Source: an uncultured Bacteroides sp.
GTDB lineage: Bacteria; Bacteroidota; Bacteroidia; Bacteroidales; UBA932
NCBI GenBank assembly: GCA_900543205.1
Contig: UQQM01000011.1
Coordinates: 1 to 64,000, forward strand
Direction: 5' to 3'
DNA length: 64,000 nt
The position numbers and the translations under genes were made by a program. The notes beneath the pieces are model-generated. The model was not told the DNA's origin, did not search any database, and worked only from the letters and a program-made list of their open reading frames with translations. The first letter of the stretch is position 1. Every line of letters begins with the position of its first letter. Shown piece after piece: positions 46,668 through 54,576 of this stretch.

Positions 46668-46746
46668 ACTTGTGAGCTCGGTGGATTGCAAAATCGGCTT
46701 TAGACGGCCGTGCAGGTGCGATTTCGGGATACACCCGCTCACAAGT
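46668..46746. repeat. ~80-bp element with ACTTGTGAGC ends, copy 2
   Basis: A perfect 10-bp inverted pair, ACTTGTGAGC (46668-46677) and GCTCACAAGT (46737-46746). Internal sequence resembles the element at 25722-25801 (for example AAATCGGCTT versus AAAACGGCCT, and GATTTC near the right end). Confidence 0.55.
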
Positions 46747-46849
46747 ATTTCGCCGCCAGCAGTCAGATCCGGTTCTGGTGTGATTTGTAATCCCCTGTAA
46801 TCGGCCGATGCCGGACGCGGTGCTGATGATGCTGGATGACGCCGGTTGG

Positions 46850-46885
46850 CGCCGGACGCGGCACTGCGGCTCGTGAGGCGGATCC
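46850..46885. repeat. Half of a REP-like element, copy E
   Basis: GCCGGACGCGGCACTGCGGCTCGTGAGGCGG-like left half only, matching copies C and D; no right half follows. Confidence 0.55.
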
Positions 46886-46896
46886 GGCCGCCGGAT

Positions 46897-46926
46897 TTGG
46901 TAATGTCGCAGGAATTGCTAATTTTG
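46897..46926 (+). promoter_or_regulatory. Promoter of the lipoprotein pair
   Basis: TTG (46897-46899), a 19-bp spacer and TAATTTTG (46919-46926), a full match, 29 bases before the ATG at 46956. Confidence 0.62.
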
Positions 46927-46955
46927 CCCGTTAAAATTTTTTAATAACTACAAAA

Positions 46956-47723
46956 ATGAACAAATTAACCGCTATTGCCGCGCTATCCGGCGCGGCCCTG
47001 GTCTTGTGCTGTGCAGCTGCCTGCAACAAGGCCGAGACCCCGGCACCTGAAGTGAAAGTTACCGTAGCCGGGGTGACAATGAACTCCGTTTCCTTCACCG
47101 TAAGCGCAACCAACGCCGCCGAGTGCTCATATCTCGTGGTCGGCGCGGACGAGACCGTGCCCGCCGCTTCCGCGATTCTTGCTGACGGCACTTCCGTGGA
47201 TCTTGCCAATGCTTCCGAGATTGTTGCGGAAGGCCTTGAACCGTCGGCTGAATACACCGTAGCCGTGGCCGTATCGTCAGAGGACGGCCAGACCGCCGTG
47301 GCGACAGCCAATGCCACCACCGAGGCCGATCCTGCAATCGTGCTGGACAGCGCTACCGGCAGGCATTACGGCTCCGGCAGCAACTGGGGCATGACCCTGC
47401 GCGGTGAAGCGGACGGCATGGAGTACGAAATTGCGCTGGACATCTATGATGACGAGTCCGTCGATGCCGGATATGTCACCGAGGGAGTCTATACCGTCTC
47501 TGCCGACGGAAGTGACGGAACCATCAGCCCGGATTACAGTTCTGTAGACATTGTGGATACGGCCGACTACTCGAACTATCACTATACTCTTTCTTCCGGC
47601 ACCCTGGAGGTCAAGATAGCTGACGGCGAGTATGCGCTGCGCCTCGATGTGGTTCTCAACGACGGCAGCAGCCTGGCTGTGGTGTACAACGGTCCGGTCG
47701 ACGGCATTGAGATAGCCGCATAA
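46956..47723 (+). CDS. Lipoprotein with FnIII-like domain
   Basis: 255 aa. Lipobox CCAAAC (Cys23). Residues ~30-125 look like a fibronectin type III-like domain ('VTMNSVSFTVSATNAAECSYL', and 'GLEPSAEYTVAVAVSSEDGQ'). The remainder is a beta-rich domain seen in Bacteroidales surface lipoproteins. Function unknown. It is 1 base upstream of the next lipoprotein gene and likely co-expressed with it. Confidence 0.7.
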   Translation: MNKLTAIAALSGAALVLCCAAACNKAETPAPEVKVTVAGVTMNSVSFTVSATNAAECSYLVVGADETVPAASAILADGTSVDLANASEIVAEGLEPSAEYTVAVAVSSEDGQTAVATANATTEADPAIVLDSATGRHYGSGSNWGMTLRGEADGMEYEIALDIYDDESVDAGYVTEGVYTVSADGSDGTISPDYSSVDIVDTADYSNYHYTLSSGTLEVKIADGEYALRLDVVLNDGSSLAVVYNGPVDGIEIAA

Positions 47724-47724
47724 T

Positions 47725-48837
47725 ATGACATCGCGTTCATTGGCATTGACGGCGGCTGCCCTGTGCCTGCTTGCCGTCGCATGCGGGAAGGGCGGGTGTG
47801 AGGCACCCCCGTTCGTTCCCGAAGGCGTGGACCTGAGCGCCGGCGGGGCATACGCGAACTGCTATATGGTGGAAAAGGACGGAAAGTATTTCTTCGAGGC
47901 GAAGCGGGTTGACGGCTCTCCCGTGGAGGGCATAGCGTCCGCAGCCTGGATATGGTCCACCAAGGATGCGGCCGGCAACGGTCTTGTCGACGACGTGGAG
48001 TACAAGGAGGGCTATATCAGCTTCACCGCAGGGGATACCCGGGGCAATGCGCTCATAGGGGCGTTCGATGCAGCCGGGAACGTGCTCTGGAGCTGGCATC
48101 TCTGGCTTACCGAGGCTCCCGCCCTCCAGACTCTGGACAACGGGGCGGTCTTCATGGACAGGAACCTGGGTGCGATGAGCGCCTCTCCCGAAGACGGGCC
48201 GCTGACCTACGGACTCAAGTACCAGTGGGGCAGGAAGGATCCGTTCTATGCCGGAAGCTCCAATGAGGATGCAGGCAGCGTCTTTTCCATGGCCCGCGAG
48301 GCCACCGTTTTCAATCCCGGACTGGACGCCGGCTGGACCTCGGTGAAGAAGGATGCTTCCAGCGGAACCGTGGAGTTCGCCATCGCCAATCCCACGGCGT
48401 TCATCTATACCGACAAGGACGAGAACGGCTGCGACTGGCTTGTCGGACGCGACGACTATCTGTGGAGCGAAGAGGGAAGCGATGCGAAGACCAACTACGA
48501 CCCCTGTCCGGCAGGCTACCGCGTGGCCTACGACGGAGCCTGGGAGGGCTGCGGCTATTGGAACGTGGACGATGACCCCGTCAACGGAGGGCGTACGCAC
48601 GTGACCGAAGCCGGAGAGCATTTCTGGTGGCCTTTGGACGGCACCAGGTGGGGCGACGCTGATGCGGGCATGCTCGGTTATGTAGGAGTGAACGGCGTGG
48701 GCGCCATCTGGATGCGCACGACCATCAACTGCGGCTACAACGCCAGCTGCTTCTACTATCACCAGGGCACCTACCTTGGCAGCAGCTATGCGATGTACAG
48801 GGCATACGGAGAGTCCGTTCGCTGCGTGAAGGAGTAA
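47725..48837 (+). CDS. FISUMP domain lipoprotein
   Basis: 370 aa. Lipobox LLAVAC (Cys20), then a short beta-rich N-terminal part ('ANCYMVEKDGKYFF', 'ISFTAGDTRGNALI'), then a FISUMP domain (VFMDRNLGAMS, YQWGRKDPF, CPAGYRVA and the closing VRCVKE). The same fold is on the fimbrial operon's last protein at 187-2358. Probably a surface-exposed protein, possibly adhesive, partner of the FnIII-like lipoprotein. A strong terminator follows. Confidence 0.78.
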   Translation: MTSRSLALTAAALCLLAVACGKGGCEAPPFVPEGVDLSAGGAYANCYMVEKDGKYFFEAKRVDGSPVEGIASAAWIWSTKDAAGNGLVDDVEYKEGYISFTAGDTRGNALIGAFDAAGNVLWSWHLWLTEAPALQTLDNGAVFMDRNLGAMSASPEDGPLTYGLKYQWGRKDPFYAGSSNEDAGSVFSMAREATVFNPGLDAGWTSVKKDASSGTVEFAIANPTAFIYTDKDENGCDWLVGRDDYLWSEEGSDAKTNYDPCPAGYRVAYDGAWEGCGYWNVDDDPVNGGRTHVTEAGEHFWWPLDGTRWGDADAGMLGYVGVNGVGAIWMRTTINCGYNASCFYYHQGTYLGSSYAMYRAYGESVRCVKE

Positions 48838-48861
48838 CTTCCGCAAATAGAACAATCATGG

Positions 48862-48889
48862 CCGTCCCGGGATTCCGGGGCGGTTTTTT
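48862..48889 (+). terminator. Intrinsic terminator after the FISUMP gene
   Basis: CCGTCCCGG-GATT-CCGGGGCGG followed by TTTTTT; the one non-Watson-Crick position is a G-U pair. It sits between convergent genes. Confidence 0.8.
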
Positions 48890-48893
48890 CATG

Positions 48894-50843
48894 TCAGAAG
48901 TGCACGCGGAAGCCGCCCGTTGCCGTGATTCCCGGCATCTCGTAGCCGTAAATGATGGTGTAGCGCGTGTCGGTGAGGTTCTCCATGTTGATGAAGAGCT
49001 TCATCCAGTCGAGCAGGTCGTAGCTGAGCCTGAGGTTCAGCAGCGCGTAGTTTTCGTGCGGCATGCTTTCGTGCACATATAGTCCGGCTACGCCTTGAAG
49101 GCTGGCGTCTACGCGGAGTTCCGGAAGCGCCTGCCAGTTCACTCCCAGGTAATACTGGTGCTTCGGGGCTCCGGTCAGGTCCGTGAGCGTGGTGTGGAGG
49201 TAGCTGTAGGATGCCTGGAGGCTCAGGTTGTCCATCGGCGCCGAGTTCGCGGTGACTTCGATTCCCTTGTTGGTGAAGCTGCCGGTGTTCTGGTTGAGCG
49301 GCTGCCCGGTCGGGCCAGGCGCCGTCTGTATCAGATTGCTTCCATGGCTGTGATAGCCTGTAAGGCTGATGTTGAGCAGCTGCGCGAAGCTTTTGCCGAC
49401 TGTGACTTCATAGTTGACCATGCTTTCCGGCTCAAGTTCCGGGTTGGCGGGCATGTAGAGGTAGAGCTCGCGGAAGGACGGGTTGCGGTAGCCCTCGGCG
49501 GCCGAGGCCTTGAGAATCCAGCCGGAGCCCGGATGTCCGGTTATGCCGAATTGCGGAATCCATCGGGTGCCGAACATGTCGCTGTTGGCCATGCGCAGGC
49601 CGGCGTTCAACACGAGGCCGCCTTTCAGGAATTCCTGCGCCAGCGTGACGTAGGGCGAATATTCGGTGATGCTCTTCCGGTCGATGGTGCTCATGGAACC
49701 TTCGTGGTGCGCGTTGCCGCCGGAGAAGGGTATCTCGCCGGTGTAGCGGTTGAAGTCGAAGCCGAATGTCGCGGCGGCGCCTTTCCAGAGATCCACGTTC
49801 TGGTATGCGAGCACGCCGAAGCGGTCGTCCAGGCTATGGAAATAGTCCGGGTCTGCGATGAAATGGTTGCCGTAGCTGTAGTAGACGCGCACAGTACCGT
49901 TGGTGCGGTCGTAGCTGTTGGAGAGTGCCAGCGAACCTTCGCCGCGCACGATGTCCTGGTGGTAGATGTCGGTGGATTCGGGGTTCTCAATCTTGGCGTA
50001 GATCGGGTCATTGCCCACGAACTTCATCAGGGTGTAGTCTGCCTGCAGTTTCCAGCTGTCGCTGAATTCGTAGCCCAGCTTGGCGTAGACGCTGCCCTGC
50101 CTGAAGTCGAAGTTCTCGACCGTGCCGTCGCTGCGGCCGTGGCTTGCCGAGACGAGAGCGGAGAACCTGCCGTAGCGGGCGGTGGCGCTCAATGACGACT
50201 GCCATGTGTTGTAGGAGCCGTATTGCGATGTCAGCGAAGCATGGAAACCCTGGCGGTCGGCGTTCCTGGTGATTACGTTGATGACCCCGCCCATGGCGTT
50301 GGAGCCGTAGAGGACGGAGGCCGGCCCGCGCAGCACTTCGACACGCTCGACATATTCGGCCTCGTAGAAGTCCGCCACATGGTGGGAATAGATTCCGGCG
50401 AACTGCGGCTGCCCGTCGACCATCATGAGCACGGCATTGGTGGGGGATCCGCCGACTCCACGTATCTTGATACCGCCCGAGCCTCCAGTGCTGATGCCGA
50501 AGCCGAAGTTGCTGCGCTGGGAGATGAATAGGCCGGGCACCTGTCCTGTGATGGCGGTGAGCAGCTTGGTCTGTCCGCTCGCGGCTATCCTGGAACTGCC
50601 TACGGTGCTCACGGTGTAGGGCAGCAGGTTGCGGCTCACGGCGTTGTTGCTGCCTGTGACCACGACTTCGTCGAGGGTGTCGAAGATGGTGGTGTCGGCG
50701 ATGGCCGCCCGGGTATCGCTTTCCGGCAGGCTGCCGTGTGCATTGTGGTATGTTTCAGCTGAGGCCGACGGGCCTTCGAGGACGGCAGCTGCCGTCATGA
50801 CGAGCGCAACGGCCGTCTTGAAGAATATATGTTCCGTATTCAT
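48894..50843 (-). CDS. TonB-dependent outer-membrane receptor (BtuB/FepA-like)
   Basis: 649 aa with signal peptide and a TonB-box-like 'LDEVVVTGS', a plug domain ('[16 protein letters not shown]', '[23 protein letters not shown]'), then a 22-strand barrel ending in the typical terminal Phe (GGFRVHF). It imports a ligand such as a siderophore, cobalamin or haem; nothing in the sequence fixes which. The start at 50843 gives a proper signal peptide; a longer frame upstream is not supported. No riboswitch was recognised in its leader. Confidence 0.88.
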   Translation of the reverse strand: MNTEHIFFKTAVALVMTAAAVLEGPSASAETYHNAHGSLPESDTRAAIADTTIFDTLDEVVVTGSNNAVSRNLLPYTVSTVGSSRIAASGQTKLLTAITGQVPGLFISQRSNFGFGISTGGSGGIKIRGVGGSPTNAVLMMVDGQPQFAGIYSHHVADFYEAEYVERVEVLRGPASVLYGSNAMGGVINVITRNADRQGFHASLTSQYGSYNTWQSSLSATARYGRFSALVSASHGRSDGTVENFDFRQGSVYAKLGYEFSDSWKLQADYTLMKFVGNDPIYAKIENPESTDIYHQDIVRGEGSLALSNSYDRTNGTVRVYYSYGNHFIADPDYFHSLDDRFGVLAYQNVDLWKGAAATFGFDFNRYTGEIPFSGGNAHHEGSMSTIDRKSITEYSPYVTLAQEFLKGGLVLNAGLRMANSDMFGTRWIPQFGITGHPGSGWILKASAAEGYRNPSFRELYLYMPANPELEPESMVNYEVTVGKSFAQLLNISLTGYHSHGSNLIQTAPGPTGQPLNQNTGSFTNKGIEVTANSAPMDNLSLQASYSYLHTTLTDLTGAPKHQYYLGVNWQALPELRVDASLQGVAGLYVHESMPHENYALLNLRLSYDLLDWMKLFINMENLTDTRYTIIYGYEMPGITATGGFRVHF

Positions 50844-50891
50844 TTTTGATAATTGTTCCGTCAGCGGAATCCGTTCCGGATGCCCGCAATG

Positions 50892-50899
50892 CAAAAATA
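50892..50899 (-). promoter_or_regulatory. -7 box for the TonB receptor
   Basis: TATTTTTG on the minus strand, with a TTG 23 bp upstream (slightly long spacing). Leader of about 40 bases. Confidence 0.45.
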
Positions 50900-51048
50900 C
50901 GGATTGGGAATTTATATGCAGGCAACGATTTTACGGGAATGATTACCAATTTTACGGAGGTGCGGAATGTGATAATCAAGGAAAGTTTCGTATATTGGAG
51001 AAGTCTTCCGCAGGTGCGGATGACATTCCCAATTTAATCTTTTGTGCA

Positions 51049-51210
51049 ATGAAAAAGTATGTATGCGACGTGTGCGGCTATGTGTATGATCCTGCAGTAG
51101 GCGACCCCGACAGCGGAATAGCTCCCGGAACAGCGTTCGAGGACCTTCCCGCCGACTGGGTGTGCCCTCTCTGCGGAGTCGGCAAGGATCAGTTCAGCCC
51201 CGAGGCGTAG
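51049..51210 (+). CDS. Rubredoxin
   Basis: 53 aa, full length. The single Fe is held by Cys6, Cys9, Cys39 and Cys42 (CDVCG and CPLCG), with the family motif '[18 protein letters not shown]'. Small electron carrier, often used in oxygen or peroxide reduction by anaerobes. A longer frame from 50629 is unsupported; the ATG at 51049 is the family start. Confidence 0.95.
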   Translation: MKKYVCDVCGYVYDPAVGDPDSGIAPGTAFEDLPADWVCPLCGVGKDQFSPEA

Positions 51211-51217
51211 GTTTACG

Positions 51218-51250
51218 GAAACGGCGGAGCGTCACTGCTCCGCCGTTCCT
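51218..51250. terminator. Bidirectional terminator between rubredoxin and hydrolase
   Basis: AACGGCGGAGC and GCTCCGCCGTT form a perfect 11-bp stem with a 6-base loop between convergent genes, followed by CCTTATT. Confidence 0.75.
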
Positions 51251-51260
51251 TATTCTGCCT

Positions 51261-52244
51261 TTACCGCTGCGTGTTGGCTTTCAGGTAGTCCAGGATTGTG
51301 AAGCGCTTTTCCTTGACGGGGGAGCCGGGTTCCGCCTCTACGGTGGTGATTGCGAGCTCCTGCCCGCCGAGTACCTGCCGTGTGAGGAAGGCCATGATGT
51401 CGTAGTGGTTATCATGCATCGGGGTTCCGGCGATTTCGTGGCTGGCACCCGCCACGATGTGGAACTCGTAGGGCGTGCCGGTCTTCTCCAGGCTCCTGAC
51501 GATGCTTGCCGAACCCCAAAGGCCGCCGAGGCCGATGATATGCGCTTTCCTGTAGGGCACCGTGGTGTCGGCGTTGCCGTGGAACAGCATTATCGGGCAG
51601 GGTTCCGCATCCCAGTGCAGCTTCTTCTTCTCCGATATTGCTCCGGCGAATGAAACCACTCCGGCGAAGTTGAAGTCTTCAGGAAGGCGCGAGGTGGTAT
51701 ATCTTCCGTTGCAGATGTCGTATTCCGCCTGAAGGGCGGTGATGGCGCCGGCGCTGGAGCCGCTGGCCACGATCTGCGAGGGGTCGATGTTCCATTCGGC
51801 GGCGTGGTCAATCGCGTAGCGTGCGGCGTCGCAGAAATCCACGACCGCCGTGTCGATTGCCCCCTGGAGCACGTCAAGGAAGTCCGTTGGAGATTTTATC
51901 CGGCTGGCGTCGAGGTTCTTGAGCATGGTGCGGTAGTCGGTGGAAAGCACTACGAAGCCGTTGCGGGCGAGGAACTCGAAATACGGAATCTGGTATTCCT
52001 GGGCCCTGTCGCCGGTATAGAAGCCGCCGCCGAACGCAAAGAGCACTACCGGGCGCGCCAGGCTGTCGGGAGCGGATGCGAGTTCGTATTTGTCGAGATA
52101 CATCGTGGCTCCGTCCTTTTCCGCGAAGGCTATGGTTTCCTTGATTATGTTGCCGGCGCTGCCGTCCGTCTTCCCGATGGCCGTGAAGCCGGATACGGCG
52201 GATGCCAGGCAGAGCAGGATAGCGAGTGTGCTTTTCATCTTCAT
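51261..52244 (-). CDS. Alpha/beta hydrolase (carboxylesterase-like) with signal peptide
   Basis: 327 aa. Signal peptide (STLAILLCLASAVSGFTA) and alpha/beta-hydrolase fold with oxyanion motif 'FAFGGGFYTG', nucleophile Ser164 in GSSAG, acid in 'FHGNADTTVP' and a C-terminal His in 'AGASHEIAG'. All triad residues are present. Likely an exported esterase, perhaps on acyl or feruloyl esters; substrate unknown. Its start overlaps the stop of the HD-domain gene by 4 bases, so the two are co-translated. Confidence 0.83.
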   Translation of the reverse strand: MKMKSTLAILLCLASAVSGFTAIGKTDGSAGNIIKETIAFAEKDGATMYLDKYELASAPDSLARPVVLFAFGGGFYTGDRAQEYQIPYFEFLARNGFVVLSTDYRTMLKNLDASRIKSPTDFLDVLQGAIDTAVVDFCDAARYAIDHAAEWNIDPSQIVASGSSAGAITALQAEYDICNGRYTTSRLPEDFNFAGVVSFAGAISEKKKLHWDAEPCPIMLFHGNADTTVPYRKAHIIGLGGLWGSASIVRSLEKTGTPYEFHIVAGASHEIAGTPMHDNHYDIMAFLTRQVLGGQELAITTVEAEPGSPVKEKRFTILDYLKANTQR

Positions 52245-52999
52245 TTGTTCTTGAGTTCTTCCAGCATTTCGCGCAACTGGACGTACTCCTTGCTGTAGCG
52301 TTCAAGGCGTATGATGTCGCGCTCTCCCGGAGAGGGGAGGCGGCTGAGGTCCATGTTGTTCTGCATGTCGTTGAGCTTTACGCGCAGGGCGAGCTCATGT
52401 CCTCGGAAGCGTTCGATGTAGGCTTCCCGGGTGGGTGCGGTGTTGGCGTTCAGCAACTCGAGGGCTTCGGTCAGGTCCAGCCATTCTTCGTAGGTGGGCG
52501 GGACGTAGCTGTTGTCCGCTGGCGTGGTTGAAAGAGTGTCCTTTAGCATCCGGATGATTTGGGGTACGCTATAGTAGGTGTCCTCTGCGGCATCGTGGAG
52601 GTATCCGACCGTCATCTCCATCCAGTTTGTGCCGGCATTCGCCACCGTGGTGAGATGCCCTTCGAAATAGTCCCTGCCGGCCTTGTCGAGCTGGCCTTTG
52701 TGGAGCTGACGGGCGAGTTGGGCCGCAGCCTTGACTACCGGTTCTTTCCTCCTGTCGCGCAGGACGGTCTCGGTAGGATGGGTTGCGGACTCCTGCAGGC
52801 CGGTTCCGTTCTTGGATTCGCTTTTCATGTCGCCCTTGCGCGGGGAGCGGCGCTTCGCAAGCAGGCAGATGAGAGCTGCCAGCACGATGATGCCGATGCC
52901 GCAGAGCACGTAGATGCCGTACCCTCCGAGAGGTGCTGCTGCCACCAGAAGAAGCGGTGTGATGCATGCGAGCGGTTTTCCGTATGTCTTGTTGCTCAT
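52241..52999 (-). CDS. Membrane-anchored SpoT-like HD-domain protein (putative small-alarmone hydrolase)
   Basis: 252 aa. One or two N-terminal membrane segments (residues ~10-48, 'LLLVAAAPLGGYGIYV' and 'GIGIIVLAALICLLA') are followed by an RSH-type hydrolase domain. The ppGpp-hydrolase residues line up: His100 (QLHKGQLDKAG), His115, His135-Asp136 and Glu139-Asp140 (YLHDAAEDT), and Asp211 with Asn215 (VKLNDMQNNMDL). There is no synthetase or TGS/ACT domain, so it is a stand-alone hydrolase like MESH1/SAH, but membrane-tethered. The start at 52999 is preferred because the longer frame upstream is not supported. It overlaps the hydrolase gene downstream. Confidence 0.72.
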   Translation of the reverse strand: MSNKTYGKPLACITPLLLVAAAPLGGYGIYVLCGIGIIVLAALICLLAKRRSPRKGDMKSESKNGTGLQESATHPTETVLRDRRKEPVVKAAAQLARQLHKGQLDKAGRDYFEGHLTTVANAGTNWMEMTVGYLHDAAEDTYYSVPQIIRMLKDTLSTTPADNSYVPPTYEEWLDLTEALELLNANTAPTREAYIERFRGHELALRVKLNDMQNNMDLSRLPSPGERDIIRLERYSKEYVQLREMLEELKNK

Positions 53000-53216
53000 G
53001 GTGTCGCTGTTTTCTGTTTCGAGCGCGAATTTAGGATGTTTGGACGTAATTCCGAAGAGCGAAGGGATTAATTTTAGGTGAAGAATCTTGTATCGCGGGA
53101 GAATCTGGAACTGCGTAAAATTCTTATGAATCTGCAATCAGTTGAATATGAATTGAATTTGCGGAAAGTTGGAGGGGATTAACTGCAAGCGCTTGTGAAT
53201 TCCCGGGTGTGGACAA

Positions 53217-53621
53217 TCAGAGTCCGGCGCGGATGTCCTGCAGGATTCCCTCGTCGGCGGGGAGCCAGCGGACGGAGAGGAGGTCGTCCTTGGAGAGCCA
53301 TCTGGCGGCTTCGTGCTCGAGCAGGTGCAGTTCGGAAGAGGTGAGCGTGCACCAGAAGCAGTGCATGGTGAGGTGGAATTTCGGATAATCCCATTCCACC
53401 GTGCGGATCAGGCTGCCGACGACGATGTCGGTGCCCAGTTCCTCGCGTATTTCGCGCACCAGAGCCTGCTGCGGCGTCTCTCCCGGCTCCATCTTCCCTC
53501 CGGGGAACTCCCACCAGTCCTTGAATTCCCCGTAGCCGCGCTGCGTGGCGAATATCCTGTCGCCGCGGCGGATTACTGCGGCGACGACTTTGATGTGTGC
53601 GCTAGCTCTGTCTGCTTGCAT
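53217..53621 (-). CDS. Nudix hydrolase, MutT-like (8-oxo-dGTP diphosphatase candidate)
   Basis: 134 aa. Complete Nudix box (GX5EX7REUXEEXGU) in two parts: GGKMEPGETPQQAL and VREIREELGTDI. It begins 'HIKVVAAVIRRGDRIFATQRGYGEFKDWWEFPGGK', typical of MutT/(deoxy)nucleoside triphosphate pyrophosphohydrolases (listed here in pieces: VVAAVIRRGDRIFATQRG, FKDWWEFPGGK). Probably cleans oxidised nucleotides. Start at 53621; a longer upstream frame runs into repeats and was rejected. Confidence 0.88.
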   Translation of the reverse strand: MQADRASAHIKVVAAVIRRGDRIFATQRGYGEFKDWWEFPGGKMEPGETPQQALVREIREELGTDIVVGSLIRTVEWDYPKFHLTMHCFWCTLTSSELHLLEHEAARWLSKDDLLSVRWLPADEGILQDIRAGL

Positions 53622-53668
53622 CGGCGGTTGTTGACTGGCGGTTGTTGATTTGCGGTCGTTGGCTGGCC
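53622..53668 (-). repeat. Tandem 12-mer repeats in the Nudix leader
   Basis: On the minus strand TCAACAACCGCC appears twice, with a degenerate third copy upstream, directly before the ATG. Resembles the G/T-rich repeat at 24017-24338 in composition. Confidence 0.5.
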
Positions 53669-53670
53669 CG

Positions 53671-53701
53671 CAAAGATACGCAGAAGGCGGATGCAATGCA
53701 A
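53671..53701 (-). promoter_or_regulatory. Promoter for the Nudix gene
   Basis: TTG (53701-53699), a 20-bp spacer and TATCTTTG (53678-53671). The tandem repeats lie between it and the start codon. Confidence 0.6.
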
Positions 53702-53759
53702 AAATAACTACATTTGTCCGTCTTGCGGACTGCAAGCTCCGCCTGAAGGTTTGAGAAAA

Positions 53760-54551
53760 ATGAAAAAAGAATATATCAATGCCGGCCGCTGCATCTTTTG
53801 CGGGAGGGGAACGGAAGAAGCTACTTTCTACACGAAGCCGCATACGACGCCTCACAGCCTGGGCAGTTCGAGAATAGGCTTTGACGTATGTGATGAGTGC
53901 AATCATTTCTTCGGCTCCCCGGACAGGTCGATGCGGCCCTGCATTGCCGTGGAAACGAGTGTAAAGGAGATTTTCGGCCTGATACGCTTCCTGCTGCAGC
54001 TGAACAGGAAGGAACATGACGGCGACATGCTGAAGTCTGTCTATTTCAATTTCTGGCGTTCAAGGAACACGCTTTCGATAAAGCCGTCATTCCGGAACCC
54101 CTCGTTCAGAAGGGTCTTCGTCAGGCAGTTCAAGAGGGGAATGTACGAACTGTTCCTGCAGGAATATCACCGCGCGACCGGAAACGGTCTGAACCCGAAG
54201 TTCGACAAGGTCAGGAAGTATGCCAGATACGGAGTGGGGGACATTCCACTATGGCATCTTCAGGCGCAGATTCTTCTCGTAGAGGATGACCTTTCTGAGC
54301 CCCGGCTTCATTTCACGGAAGCGGACCTGCTCCAGATTGACATGTACGGATTCTATTCGATGTATCTGTGGGGTTTCTGGTTCTATCTGGAGGTCACCCC
54401 GCGTGCGGAATTGTCGCGCGAGGTGTTCCTGTCGGAGGTGTGCAGGAAGCTGAATGTCGGAGGTTTCGTCTTCAGGAAGATTGTGGATGTCCGGAGAATC
54501 GAGGATATAGACTATACCCTCAGGGCGCTGTATGGTGCCGGTCTGGAATGA
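53760..54551 (+). CDS. HNH-type endonuclease-like protein
   Basis: 263 aa. The N-terminal zinc/HNH region is Cys11-x-x-Cys14 (CIFCGRG), His32 ('PHSLGS') and Cys44-x-x-Cys47-Asn48 (CDECNHFFG), the pattern of HNH_5-like nuclease domains. The rest (~200 aa) is alpha-helical and unrecognised. Start at 53760 (MKKEYINAGR) leads straight into the motif. It marks the start of the defence island and may be a restriction or accessory nuclease; the link to the R-M genes is positional only. Confidence 0.62.
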   Translation: MKKEYINAGRCIFCGRGTEEATFYTKPHTTPHSLGSSRIGFDVCDECNHFFGSPDRSMRPCIAVETSVKEIFGLIRFLLQLNRKEHDGDMLKSVYFNFWRSRNTLSIKPSFRNPSFRRVFVRQFKRGMYELFLQEYHRATGNGLNPKFDKVRKYARYGVGDIPLWHLQAQILLVEDDLSEPRLHFTEADLLQIDMYGFYSMYLWGFWFYLEVTPRAELSREVFLSEVCRKLNVGGFVFRKIVDVRRIEDIDYTLRALYGAGLE

Positions 54552-54559
54552 TTCTGTCT

Positions 54560-54572
54560 GCCTGCGGCAGGC
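54560..54572. terminator. Weak hairpin between HNH and vsr
   Basis: GCCTGC-G-GCAGGC between the convergent genes. Short and without a U-tract, so only a possible terminator. Confidence 0.35.
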
Positions 54573-54576
54573 GAGA

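Larger units (their letters stand above)
46538..46896. other. Repeat-rich intergenic region
   Basis: No gene. It holds an ~80-bp element (46668-46746), a GTGATTTGTAATCC motif (46777-46795), two half copies of the REP-like element (near 46808 and 46850-46885), and the promoter of the next operon at its end. Confidence 0.6.

Noticed and set aside
50844..51048. Riboswitch or Fur-like box in front of the TonB receptor
   Set aside because: No conserved riboswitch core and no clear 19-bp Fur palindrome; only a promoter-like -7 box is supported.
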